From Saturnia japonica (lineage: Eukaryota; Arthropoda; Insecta; Lepidoptera; Saturniidae), in contig CM065323.1 of NCBI GenBank assembly GCA_033032175.1, positions 744,001 to 808,000 on the forward strand: a stretch of DNA of 64,000 nt, written 5' to 3'. The notes beneath the pieces are model-generated. The model was not told the DNA's origin. It searched no databases and saw nothing but the letters and a program-made list of their open reading frames with translations. A program made the translations under genes and the position numbers. This document shows, in pieces, positions 10,766 through 22,401 of the stretch (the stretch's first letter is position 1; the number at the start of each line of letters is the position of its first letter).

Positions 10766-12100
10766 CCCGTATAAATATTTATTCCAAAACGTTATCCGAC
10801 AGTCGATGATTAGTAGGGAGAAAATGGTTCGTAGGGATGTTTAAATATTAATTGTACGTATTACTCAGAGAGGGTTCGGAAAGCGGATTTTCTGCTTAAA
10901 CAACTTTATATTGGCATCTCTAAGTTGACTGCAGTTGAGTCCAATTTGAGCGAGTCTCCTACTCGGAGAACACAAAAGACAAGGAGCTTAGCACGAGCGA
11001 AGGAGCTTTGTCAGTTTTATTAATGAACAGAGATATTACGCGAGGCATTTACTTCGTCTGTTTAGATTATGTTGTTCCTTAATCATGTTGTAAGTTAGTA
11101 AGTAATATATATTATTTTCCAAATGACCACACTGCTTTTGTAACGCTTCATAAAATGAAATAAAAAGATAAATACCCACATTTTTAATCTATTACGTAGG
11201 TACTTAATATAAGCAATATTTAAAATTATCTACGAGAAAAGAAAACAAGGCCGCTTTTAATATAAATAAGTATTGACTATTTGATACAAGGTCTTACATA
11301 ATATGAGAAGCACTATCAGGTCGATGAAAGATGATACGTTATAAGAAGATATTATGTTAGAAATATATTATTCAATCAGCAAAGTTTGTTCCGGAGCCAA
11401 TAATATCGTATTACGTAGGGTTATAATGAGATTACTTATTGTTATAACTAGAGATGAGTAAAAAAATCGATATGTATGAGTATCGATAATTACTCATAAT
11501 AATATTGATTTTGATATTTATTTTAGAGTATCAAACTCGTATCAATTTCAACTCTCATCGTTTAATTAAAAAAAAAAAAAACCGCCACATCTTATCAAAT
11601 AGAATGTAACAGTAAGACCACAAACAAAATAAAAACATTTATTTGCTTTTGTTTTGTCTTAGGTCTTACTGTATACAAAAATTAATTGTGTTTATATGAT
11701 GAAAACGCGTCGGCGAGCTCAAATGCATTGTTTTGCTTTTTCATAATTAATAAAGGCATCAGTCATGTCTTGTTTGTAGAAGTTCTTAATTTTTTTTATT
11801 TAAATAATAATAATGTATCAGCTACTTGCAAAATGTCCAGTTATTCAAAAATGTAGAATTGTATTTTTTTTTTTACGAATTTGGAATGTTTGGGAATATG
11901 CATGAATTATCATGCAAAAAGGACATTAAACCGAAATATCGGTATTCTTAACTCGATAATTAACGATGCTTTTTAAAAATACCTATCCCTAGTTACAACA
12001 TCCAGACTTTCAAAGGGATACGGAATTCTAACAACCAGTTGGTGAACACGAATTGGTTTTGTTCACGGTTTTGGTTATTCTTACTTTGATATACCTAAAG
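10766..12100. other. No recognisable gene (would be intron if the 10.5-kb exon is real)
   Basis: AT-rich sequence with long A or T runs. No exon-like block or repeat shared elsewhere in the window was found. Confidence 0.45.
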
Positions 12101-12117
12101 GAAAGCCGTGAGGGCAA

Positions 12118-12260
12118 AGGTGGCTTCCCACGGTCCGTTTTATTGCGGATTCTCACGCACGGCCGACGAGCACGGACTCTGACATCCACGCACCGAACAT
12201 TCTTCCCATGGTTCGTCGGTTCGGGTTGGTCCGCAATGTCGCGGAACGTGGGAGGGCTTA
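12118..12260. repeat. Foldback (imperfect palindrome), MITE-like
   Basis: The arm at 12118-12149 (AGGTGGCTTCCCACGGTCCG then TTTTATTGCGGA) pairs with 12229-12260 (TCCGCAAT, then CGGA, then CGTGGGA). Inner segments also pair (GACGAGCAC against GGTTCGTC), so most of the ~140 bp can fold into one hairpin with mismatches. It is GC-richer than the flanks. This is the structure of a small foldback or MITE element; family and target duplication were not determined. Confidence 0.5.
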
Positions 12261-12336
12261 AGATGTCGTATATTTATTTGGATGTATTATGCACGTACTT
12301 GTTAAATGACAATAGTTGAACGTTTTATAAATAAAA

Positions 12337-13937
12337 TACACTCATCAAAAAAGTCTAAGCAACATGTACTAATTTAAATTTTAGGATGGTTTTTCACATT
12401 ATAACGTTGTATTTTATTTTTAAAATAATATCTTTAGGGTTCTATGATGTAAAAATAACAGCTGTTGTGTTTATAAGTTCTTTTAATAACAGAAATGAAC
12501 AATATTAGAATATACTGTAGAAACTAAGATACATAAGAAACTAAACTTTTTTCTTACAAAATGAAATTTCTAAAGAAAATGTATTTATTGTGAAAGAATA
12601 GAACAATTTAATACAAAGTATGGGCTCCTCTGCTATTCAGAACTTGTCGGCAACGATTATTCATTGAATTAATGAGACTGTTTATGTCATCTTGCGGTAT
12701 TCGCTCCCAATGGAATTGTAGCAAATCCTTCAGCTGTTGAGTTGTTGTCGCTCCGTCCAAGTCCTTCAAAACACGTCTCTGGAGCATGTCCCATGCGTGC
12801 TCGATGGGGTTGAGATCTGGCGATTGTGCAGGCCAGGGCAATACCCAGATGTTCTTCGTTGCAAAGTATTCACTGGTTCGCCGAGCTGTATGTGAACGCG
12901 CATTGTCATGCATTAACCTAAAATCGGAGCTAAAGGTTTGTGCAAATGGGTAGACATAAGGTCTGAGAATATCCTCAATGTAATTTTCAGCATTCATGTT
13001 TCCATTTACAAAAACGAGCTCAGTTCGCCTGTTCTTCATAATACCCGCCCATAACATAACTGTTGAGCCGCTGTATGGATGAACTTCCTGAACGCACCTG
13101 AGCCTTTCAGTATTTCTGGGCCGACGATACACTCGCACCCTTCTTGTATCAGGCTTAAACCCGAATCGCGACTCATCGGAAAACATAATTTTATCCCATT
13201 GTTCCTGGGTCCATGTTATGCGTTCTCTACACCATTCATATCGACGAGCGCGATTCCCGTGACGTATCGGTGGGCACCTGATTGGGCGTCGAGCTCGTAG
13301 GCCGTACTCATGCAGTCGATTTCGCACAGTTTGAGGACTTACATCAACACCACTTGAAATTTGTAGCCTCAAACTTATCTCTCGAGCGGTTAAAATCGGC
13401 TGGCGTCTTGCAGTCAGTTGTATGTACCGGTCTTGCCGAGTGGTTGTACTCCTTTGACGGCCTGGATGCTGTTCAGCGGGTTCTCCTGTATTATTGTAGC
13501 GCTGCCAAAGACGACAAATAACACTTCTATGAATGCCGAAATGTCGAGATACCTGAGATTGATTACTTCCCGCTTGCAACATCCCTACAGCTCTTTGCAT
13601 TTCATCTGCCATCAAATGACGTCGCTTCATGACGTAAAGAATATCTAACAATTCAATTTTGTCGCTAACTTTATTTAAATGGTTGGTAAAATTATAAAAT
13701 CAAGACTAAACGTAGCAATTAAAACGCACTTAAATTCAAACAAATTCGCAGTCATTTGAATTATATAAAAAAACAAAACATATTCAAATTTTTTTTACAA
13801 CCAGCCAGTATGTCATTAATAACAAAAAAGTTTACTTACCTACGCACTTTGTTTGAGTAAATATTTAGAAATTAATTAATATAAATTGAAAAATTTGTAA
13901 TATCACGCACGTTGCTTAGACTTTTTTGATGTGTGTA
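12337..13937 (-). mobile_element. Complete Tc1-like DNA transposon (DD34E)
   Basis: Terminal inverted repeats run inward from 12339 and from 13935. They share CATCAAAAAAGTCTAAGCAA after a CACT/CACA start, ~25 bp with two mismatches. Each is flanked by TA (12337-12338 and 13936-13937), the Tc1/mariner target duplication. The element is 1,597 bp and contains one uninterrupted transposase gene on the minus strand. All expected parts (both TIRs, TA duplication, open transposase, polyA signal) are present, so it looks recent and may be autonomous. Confidence 0.95.
12608..13651 (-). CDS. Tc1-family transposase, intact
   Basis: Catalyses cut-and-paste transposition of the surrounding element at TA sites in the nucleus. 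The frame gives 347 residues from the first ATG; the ATG seven codons in (13630) gives 340, and MADEMQ further in is also possible. Two helix-turn-helix regions (residues ~18-58 and ~80-118) form the paired-type TIR-binding domain, with a GRQR basic link between them. The catalytic triad is visible as D159 (FSDESRFGF), D249 (HDNARSHTA) and E284 (SPDLNPIEHAWD), with 34 residues between the last two, that is DD34E. Length is typical of Tc1 transposases and there is no internal stop or frameshift. A minus-strand AATAAA lies at 12589-12584, just past the stop codon. Only activity remains unproven. Confidence 0.95.
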   Translation of the reverse strand: MLDILYVMKRRHLMADEMQRAVGMLQAGSNQSQVSRHFGIHRSVICRLWQRYNNTGEPAEQHPGRQRSTTTRQDRYIQLTARRQPILTAREISLRLQISSGVDVSPQTVRNRLHEYGLRARRPIRCPPIRHGNRARRYEWCRERITWTQEQWDKIMFSDESRFGFKPDTRRVRVYRRPRNTERLRCVQEVHPYSGSTVMLWAGIMKNRRTELVFVNGNMNAENYIEDILRPYVYPFAQTFSSDFRLMHDNARSHTARRTSEYFATKNIWVLPWPAQSPDLNPIEHAWDMLQRRVLKDLDGATTTQQLKDLLQFHWERIPQDDINSLINSMNNRCRQVLNSRGAHTLY

Positions 13938-14174
13938 TATAAATTTAATAATTTGAAAATTTAATCATTTAAATCAAACCGATCTAATTGAGGTAATTAA
14001 TGTAATGACGGTCGTGCACTCGGGTCACTTTTAACGCGGATCTGTGTCAGATTAGAGTCATGAACTTTCGTTCAAAGAAACATGGTACGGCGGCAAAATG
14101 GCTACCATAATAACGTGACGCTAACATATTCCTTATTCTTACTTTAAGTTAAAATCTTTTACCAAACAGTTTTT

Positions 14175-14470
14175 TTTAATTCTTTATAGGTTTAGTTGGC
14201 GTTATGGCCGCAATCACACCCGTTTTTAAGTGAGGATGTGTGCCAAGATAGTAACACGCTAAGCCTAGTTAAGGGCTGGCTCTCAAGTACAGCTGCCGGA
14301 ACACATCCATAGGTGCTTGGCGACAGACAGAGTTGGGGTGGTAGCCAGGGGGCCTTAAGAAATGCCCTACCAACCTGCTAAAGTATGTTTTATTTCATCT
14401 AAAGCTTAGGCTCATTGCAGGGATTCGAACTCAAGTCGATCGACGCGATGAACCAAGACTTCATTGATTT
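14175..14470 (-). repeat. tRNA-derived SINE S1, copy 1
   Basis: Reverse-strand copy of the SINE also at 19.4, 26.1, 48.3 and 51.5 kb. Reading the minus strand, a B-box-like GAGTTCGAATCCC then TGCAATGAGCC (about 14,405-14,432) begins the body. Later come the ACACATCCTC/GGTGTGTT-type 'CCATAGGTG' block and a terminal CGCTAAGCCTA and GGCCATAACGCC. The A box is degenerate in this copy. Confidence 0.7.
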
Positions 14471-16570
14471 AAGCACCTACTCCGATTGCTATATTTATTT
14501 TAACGTACCCAACGGTAATTAAGACATAAGTCTGAGTTATGCAACTGCGTATATTGCGTAATTGGCAACTTTGGGCAGGTTAAAGTCATTGCGGAGTTAG
14601 AAAGGGCAAAAGTAATCGCAGGGAAAGCTTTACGTAGTCATATATTATTTACGCATGTGTGTGTGTGTGTTATACGAATCCATCTTTATCCATTACATTT
14701 ACTTTAGCCTCGTTTATTCACGTAACCAGTATTATTTTATCTTATTAAAGATAGCTCTTTGTATCGCGGCTTACCGACTGGACCCTTTCTTGTCAGAATT
14801 AAAGATTACCCCGTAGCCGCAAAACCTTTCGTTTATTTAGTGCTTAGATTACACGTACAATTACGTAACAACATTTTTCTTTACAGACTGTATTACTTAT
14901 TTGTTGTCCATATGACCATGAATAGTAAAAACTGGAATACTTTATAAATTACCCATAGGTAATTATTATATTTTTTTCACTTTTAACAAGGAACAGCTTG
15001 GTCGATTAATTTTCGCAAATTTTCTTAAGTCCATTTTTGATTTGTCTCTTTCGTTGCAAATGCATTTTTCAATTTCTTTTAATACGAGATAAGAAATCTC
15101 AAAGAGGTTGAAAATAAAGAAAAATTGCTCAGAATTAGAAAGTGCAAAAGGCATTCCAGAGCAAGCAAGCGTGAAACCGCGAGTCGACTCGTTCAAACTT
15201 TCAAACGGCCTTAATTTACTTAAGTTCTTTCTTTATGTCCGCTGTTCACCTGGAACATTTTTTCTATTCACAAAAGTTTTTTTTTTCTATTACTAGTAGG
15301 CTAGTAATTTTATTCAATAAAAACATATTTCTAAATATCTATCAGTGAGAATTTTCGGACTTGTTTTTTTTTCTTCATATTTTTGTACATGTGGGTTTTT
15401 GTAAACATAATATAATCCTGGCCTAAAGTTAGTATGCTTTAATAGTGCGAATAAGGACACAATGAGGTAAACAAGGGCGATCAAATAAATAATCCACTAC
15501 GCTTCTCAACAAATCTTCGCGGTACAAACCAAACCTGTTGGGTACCGTTCGACGTGGAAAACATACATACTGTGAATTGCTCCACAAATTACACAATATA
15601 TGTTTAAAGGTATTAATAGATTATAAATAATTTTAGTGTGATTATCATTACTTACTTCGCAGACGTATTACCGAACTGAAATAGAAAGAATCATGGAAGA
15701 AAACTTTCTCGCCATGTCTCTTGTGGTTGGGAAAAAGTTCAACGCGAAATTCCACTACTTCGTTTTTAACCTTATCATGAAAATTATTATTAGTAATAAG
15801 TACTTACTAACATAGAACAAAAAGTATGCGCTTGTGTTTCTTTCTATACATATTCAAAGTGAAATTCCATTTCAATCAACAAATCGCGTTCCATTCCTTT
15901 GAACAAAGTTATACAAGCAAACAATTACATAAATTCGACTTATATACTTATATAACCTTCTCCGAGGTTATGACGACCTGGTCTTATTTGCGAACGTTGC
16001 GTCAAAGGCAGAAAATATTTGATATAGAAAATAAAGAATACGGAGGGGTATTAAGGACGTGCCGAGGCGGCAGCTGGCGTTTACGTGACAAGTCGAGACG
16101 GCCTGGTGTCCTGTATGTTATGGGGCAGTTCAAGATTTGAAGGCAACGGAGATACAATCACATCAACTTATCAACGCTAAACTGACCGGTAAATTTGTTT
16201 AGTTTTTTCATAACACGAACAAAAAAATGAGCTCTCCTTACAGTAGTCGGATATGGTATTATGTTTGTGTAACTTAATATAGTTTACACATATAAATTAG
16301 TTTATATAACAGCACACTTTACACACAACACTGTAGGTTAAGCGAATAGCTGATGCGTTCGCCTTATTTCTCTTTCTCTTTCTCGTCACACACACGCACA
16401 CACTGTTGGCTGACAGTACCAACCTCTCGGAACATGGGTTGGTACCATCTGACAGTCAGCTCTACAACCGCGCGCACTTCCCCGGTTTCCTGTTACACAC
16501 TTCCGTCCCTTTTCACGAAATCACACCCACAGATTTCAGGAAAGCGAGAAGAAATCTGTTCCTTTCGCTG
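14471..16570. other. No recognisable gene
   Basis: AT-rich with a (TG)n microsatellite at ~14,655-14,671 and a pyrimidine/CA-rich stretch at 16,360-16,410. ORFs of 60-104 codons here (for example 15826-16140) show no domain. A short imperfect hairpin around 16,402-16,465 (GGCTGACAG...GGTTGGTAC) is visible but unassigned. Confidence 0.45.
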
Positions 16571-16579
16571 TATATCATG

Positions 16580-16739
16580 TGATGACCAGACTTGTACGCT
16601 TTGTTGTATGTACAGTACGAGTAGTCGCTGGTTCGAGTCGTAAGTTTATAAAAATTCCCAAATAAGCAGAACTCGAACTTTTTACCACTCGTACTGTACA
16701 TATATGTACAACAGTGCGTACAAATATGGTCATAGCACA
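16580..16739. repeat. Long hairpin / foldback element
   Basis: Arms 16582-16638 and 16671-16733 are near-complements. The left arm reads ATGACCAGACTTGTACGC, then TTGTTG, TGTACAGTACGAGTAGT and GGTTCGAGT. The right arm is its reverse complement with a few mismatches and small insertions. The ~32-bp loop is AT-rich. Each arm is over 55 nt, longer than a usual pre-miRNA arm, so a MITE-type foldback is the better reading. No second copy was found in the window. Confidence 0.65.
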
Positions 16740-17929
16740 GCTAAGTCAATTTCACGACGGTTCGTTTTTAGTGTTAATCGTGTCGGACATTTTTTCTAGT
16801 TTAGCTGTTATCCCGCGATTAAGATCTTGATTCCAATTATTTTGTATTTAGGTATATATTTTCTTGTGTCTATATCGAACATCCGAAGATATGGGATAAA
16901 TGAAAAATGACCACGAAATACTTTGTTTTATAAAGCATCCATGTCAAAGTCAAATAAACTATAGTTGAAACTGGTTGAAAACGTATGTTAGTTTATAAGG
17001 TAAATCTAATGGAGTTCTACGTATCAAATAAACAGTTTAACAAATATGAATGTCGTTTAGCCGTTGCGTCGCGTTGTCGGTCTCCGCTCGAATCTTTTAT
17101 ACGCTCTCTGAAGATTAAATTATTCTAAAGAAATATCACATCCACTTTGGTAAAAATGATACTATTTCTGGATATATAAGAAAACTGTTGTAAAGTTTTA
17201 CAGTTTATTCATTATATTCGTTTTAGTTATATTTTGCGAATGGATTTAAGTACTTTAAATTTAAAAAATAAAAGATGTAGTGAAAAGAATATTTTTTTTT
17301 GGAACAAGCATTGCGTGGATGTCTATTTTAAGGTGGAAATTATCATCAAAACCCTGGTAATGTTAATAATCGTTCGTCATTCTTCTTATTCTTAATACCA
17401 AACAGAGTTCTCGTTATTATCCATGTTATATATTTTTTTACTTGCTACCAGGAGGTATTCGTGAGACGACAGATGAATTAAAATTGAATTCATAAAAACA
17501 TAAGTATCCCATTCGCAGGGCGTGAGGCGACGTGACGAGTTTGTCCTTCAACAATAATTACGGCCCCGCATCGTGTTCAGTTGCTCTTTGCGTAACATTT
17601 TATAACATTCATAATGAATGGGTGTTCCTCGACAGCGGCACCTGAATATTTCATTGTTCCACTCTCTTCTCATTTCTGATTCTCTGGTACATATTTAAAG
17701 ATCCCTTGCATGTTTTAACGACTAAAAAGTATAATTAATAATGACGCTTTTATAAATTTCTTTTGCTTTTTACAGTTTATTGATGTGAAAAACATGTAAT
17801 GCAGCGGGTTAGACCAGTAGTTGGCCCCCAATGCCTAGCGACGCTTTGGTCCCAAGTTAATTTTTTTTAGTAGATAGACTGGATCATGTCCAACTTTTAT
17901 ATTAAAACACTAATAGATTAAAAGCGGTT

Positions 17930-18200
17930 GGTAGAGATCGCGACCACCATACACATAGTAATAAAATAAACATCTTCACAGTGGTTTTTTTGAAGTGAAA
18001 ACTTCTTTAGCTGCGTTGAGCGATTTTTGGGAGGGGGAAAACATACGGGTTCGCGTGACCTCTGCGTTACTGATGATCTCGACATGTTCGTGACGTATTG
18101 TGCTTGCGTCAGATTAGCGACGCGTAGTATAGCGGCCTGTGTAGGTACGTGTATAGGCATATGTACACTAATACATTGTATAACTCGACTGTAGAGTCTT
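17930..18200 (-). repeat. Dispersed repeat R-C, copy 1
   Basis: The reverse strand reads TACAGTCGAG, ATTAGTGTACATATG, CACAGGCCGCTATACTACGC, GTCACGAACATGTCGAG, GGTCACGCGAAC, AATCGCTCAACGC and AAGTTTTCACTTCA. The same series is on the plus strand at 51.91-52.13 kb. This copy continues past that to ATGGTGGTCGCGATC (about 17,936-17,955), a segment that also appears alone at 33.74 kb. Non-coding; element class unknown. Confidence 0.75.
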
Positions 18201-19377
18201 TTGCTTTCGTGTCATCGACATGCTCTGCAATAAATAATGCAAGACTAACTGATTTAAAAATTCAAGATATAGTTTTCACTTCTATCAGCAGTACTTATGA
18301 CTGCCTCTGCTTTTTAATGTATGTATGTTCATCCACATCTTCTTTGTTTATGAACCGATTTTGGATGATTCTTTTTTTTTATTTGGGCTAAGTAGTTATT
18401 TTAGTTTGTTGATTTATGAACTGTGTTGTTTACTTCAATACCTATGTAACTGTATTTTTTACGATTGAATTCAGTAATTATACATTTTGTACATCATGGC
18501 ATGGCTTGTTATATGGTATAAGGGTCCATGAAGAAAAAAGTGAAGAGGCCCAACTACTGGTATACCGCGACCATTTCTGACTGATCCTGTTTCGTAGTAG
18601 CTATAGTTATTGTGATAAGTGACATTTACACCAGATTTAAATATTTTGCCGGAATAGTTGTATAAAAATATTTAAGAAAAATATAATTAATTACTTCTGT
18701 TTCATTTTGTACTTGTTTGTTAGAGTTGGTTTTTTACCTTGTATTTCAAGTCTTAGTGTTTAACCATCTACATTAGCACCTTCCCTGATGTTTGAGTTTT
18801 CTCTTTCTGGTAAATCTTCATGTTGAGCGCTAGGTATAGTTCATAAGTTTTGTTACTAGATAATTAACAATTACAATAAATAAAAACTTCACTTGCAAGG
18901 GATCTTTGAATAAATAAGTTAGCAACAATTCAGATTTCTTTTTCTTCACCAGCAGTATAGAATACAATGGTATCACCAACATTGTCGTTTTAGGGCTGAG
19001 ACTGTCTAGGTCTAATTGAAATTCTTTTCGGGGAGAATTTAATGGACTTCTGCCAAATTGATGTTTTCCGAATAGGTACAATAAATGAATAAAACATTGG
19101 CTACATTTCGAAGTACGGATCTGGTGGCTGTTTGGAGCAACTTGAAAATTCATCTAAATACTTCAAATATTAAGTACATACCTCGTTGTTAAATATGATC
19201 TGTGGGAACCGCTATTTAAATGTCTTATTCTGAGTGTGGTATTATTTACTGCATAATGTCTCAGAGGCTTTTGACACGTAACGACTTATTAGTACTGATA
19301 TGTTATAATGTATATGTATATTAGGCCGTATTAAAAAAAGCTTAGATTAGTAATAATCATTAGTCACTTTAAGCAAT

Positions 19378-19620
19378 GTTGACTCAGTGGTAGCTTGTAC
19401 GGACATCGCGACAATCGGTGTAAGTTCGAATCCCTGCAATGAGCCTGAGTTTTCGGTGAAGGAAAACATAGTGATGAAACCGTAGCATGCTGGTAGGGCT
19501 TTTTCTAATGCCCGCCTGGGTCAGCTATCACCCTCATATTGAAAATCTGTCGCCAGTCGTCGAAGTCTATAGTAATTTCGCCTACGTCTCGATATCTACC
19601 TATAGGTATATTTGTATCAC
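19378..19620 (+). repeat. tRNA-derived SINE S1, copy 2
   Basis: Begins AAGCAATGTTGACTCAGTGG with an A-box-like GACTCAGTGGTAGC; a B-box-like AGTTCGAATCCC follows ~35 bp later, the internal RNA polymerase III promoter layout of a tRNA. It continues with TGCAATGAGCCTGAG, GGTGAAGGAAAACATAGTGA and a CTGGTAGGG...GCCTGG block shared with the other copies. The 3' part decays after ~19,560. Confidence 0.8.
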
Positions 19621-20029
19621 AAGGCTTTTGTATCAGTCTCTAGTTGCGTAAGCACAAGCTATACATACGTGTGATGCGATAGTTGATCATATATCACTGT
19701 TCTGTCCCATGGCTCTTTTCTGTGTAAGAGGTCCTGAAAAAATGCTGTTTCGAGCTTTGAGATTATTCTTTTAGAAGTAAAATAGGAATTTATTGTTTAT
19801 AATTAAAAATTGTAACTTTGGCATTGATTTATTTCACGCTTAATCGTACAGATACTTATTATCTTACATATGTATCCGCTTATAACTACAGCAATTCATT
19901 AGTAATACGACATTATAAATTAGATATATAGATAATTACATTCTGTTCGCGCCACTTAATTGGCACTTCTTTTTTATTTACCAATCCGCTTCAACGGCTA
20001 CCTGTCTTCCCCTTTCCGTCGCTGATTGG

Positions 20030-20335
20030 GAAGCTGTTTGTAATTACCAACAGTCTACGCTCGTCCGCACGCATGTTGACATCTTGCATTACATTACGAC
20101 CCCGCTATATCAAGTGCACGTGCGCCCGGACGGCGCATGAACTTCGTCGTGAGTTATATTTACCCGCTATACAGTCCACTAAAAGCTATCAAGGAACGCG
20201 CTGTACAACCTGAAGACCATCAACGAGGTGGCGTATCGTATTCCCGGTCTGCACCGGTTAAGGAGCTACAGGTCAGCCAGTTTCTTTTATCAGCGACCAT
20301 CCCGCCGTTGTTGACGCGCTCGGCTATATAGCTTA
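20030..20335 (+). other. Exon-like GC-rich segment, unassigned
   Basis: A block with markedly higher GC and G/C-ending codons than its surroundings. One frame, open from 20183 after a TAA, reads NALYNLKTINEVAYRIPGLH and a few more residues up to CTACAG|GTCAGC at 20271/20272, a plausible splice donor. A second frame is open from ATG 20137 to 20331. Before it, the stretch around 20,090-20,135 is also open and codon-like in a third frame. No acceptor with a good pyrimidine tract was identified. It may be a real exon of an unseen gene, a retro-pseudogene fragment or chance. Confidence 0.25.
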
Positions 20336-20339
20336 GCCG

Positions 20340-22400
20340 CCGCGCTAACACATTCTATTTATTGTGCATTACCTAGTTTCAAAATTGTTTGTAAAGGAAT
20401 AAGAATGTAAAAAAATCATTCATAATTTTGTGTTCAATGCAATAGTTAGGTTTTATAGTGATATTATTTATTTAAAGGAATTAGCGAAAAACAAATTTTT
20501 GCTTTTACCACTACATATTCTATGTTTTTAGGATCGGACGTGAGACGAATTCACAAGGAGTCAAGCGGATGCTTTAGTGTAACGTTTTCCGCAGAGTTGA
20601 TAGTGCTCATAAGTGTTTGTCGTTAAGTGTTAGTCACAACGAGGTGCTAGTTAACTGACCGCTATTTACTCGCACCGCGAACTAGTTTACTGACCCTTTG
20701 TTACATTAACCGGACTACATAAAGGTCCGGTTCTCCATTAGTCCGGCCACTCGGCATATATCGAATGTTTTCTTTTCATCCCGCGTTTAATGCTCATCTC
20801 AACCCTTTCTGTTGCGGCGAGGCCTCGTGAATGTTAAAACCCAGGTAGTGTCCATCAAGTCCTCACTTGCCCGTGCCAATCATCACTCTTTAATTATATA
20901 CTTGAAGGGTATCTTTTACCCAAAATATAAGCGATGATCTTCCTATCGATAGATTAGGTCATTTCAGGCGATTCCGACATGTGTACTGTAATATTATTCG
21001 ACCTGGAAAAATATATATGACCAAATCAAGGCTTATCTTCAACTAAATTTAAAATGACAACTTAGAATTTATAGTAAGTAATAAATGTGTAGAATAGCGC
21101 ATCAGAACAAAAATTATTTAACCGCACCACGGGAAATTTATTTCGCACGGACAGTAGAGACGTAGGCATCATGTAGGATCTCTTAACTTGTCCTTTTAAC
21201 ATGTGTTAGGATTGGTGCATGGTAGGATTGTATAGAAAAATTTTATTTACCTATAAACATATGAAGATTTCTTATCAAATTAAATGAATGTTGTTCTATT
21301 GACCATAAATAGTGTTAAATACTAAACACAATAGCTCTTATTCAAGTTAATTCTGCATGGGATTCAAGGTAGGAATTTAAGCAAAATGCTCAGATTGATA
21401 CGACTTATATTAATATCATCCTTATTAAAATTAAAGGTTTACCTTTACAAGTTACAACATAAATATTCAGTTCACAAATCTTCAAATGGAGCTTCATCTA
21501 TGACTATTATTGCGAGTTAAAAACATTATAATATTTAATGTACATTATGTAATAACCATGAAATTAAATTTACCAAGATGGGTTAATTTGAAATTTTAAA
21601 TAAAGACAGTATGTATTTATAGATTTCGAACAGAGTACAGTGGCTTGTAGTTTTGGTAACGAAGTCAACGAATCCAGCCGAGCACGTAAACTGTGCTGGA
21701 ATGTGTGCAAACGTTGCCAAATATTTCGGTTTGATTGTTAAAAGGATTGCAATGTTCCCTGAACAAACAGCTGTTCCCGTACAAGAGCTTAGTATGGTAC
21801 GAGTAGAGTTGTGTCTGTCGCTCTATGAAATCGATTATGTAGTTTCGAAATAATTTACCTTAAGCATTATGAATTTTCAAACAATTTGGAAGAAGAACTG
21901 AGCGATATCTATGAAGATGTAGATTTAAGAAGAATAATATGACTCTACAGAATACTAGAAAATATTTTAATATATACTGTTAATTTACGAGTACATTCGG
22001 TTTGACTTAGTGGTTACGATTTAAGTGATTTATTTTCTGTTAGACTTTTATAAGAGGTATAGTTTTTTTTTTCAATACTTTGTTATTTTCCTATGTATTA
22101 TAAACTCTCTCAATAGCGAAGTAGGTAGCGCAACGGACCGAGAGGAAATGGTTTGTAAATTGAAAAATGTCTATTTTTATCACGTAGCGAGAAGTCGTGA
22201 TTGATGAATGATGAATTATAGTGATGTCTGAAAGGATTTGGAAAGGAAAAAAAAGAACTTCGGTCCAAAAAGATAAACCCGATCAAGTTTCTTGTCAGTT
22301 CTTCTCGATGACCGGAATGTTTTCCAAACCGTTAGTAGTGTGTTGACATTAATATTTGCCTTCTTAGAGCTTAAATTGATTTAAAAAAAAAAATCCTTTT
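20340..22400. other. No recognisable gene
   Basis: AT-rich, with short chance ORFs only. A small perfect hairpin lies at about 20,708-20,732 (AACCGGAC against GTCCGGTT, 9-nt loop), of unknown meaning. Confidence 0.45.
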
Positions 22401-22401
22401 G

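Noticed and set aside
13079..13648. Plus-strand ORFs opposite the Tc1 transposase
   Set aside because: They are shadows of the real minus-strand gene.
16580..16739. Hairpin as a classical pre-miRNA
   Set aside because: Arms are too long for a typical pre-miRNA; a foldback element or hpRNA fits better.
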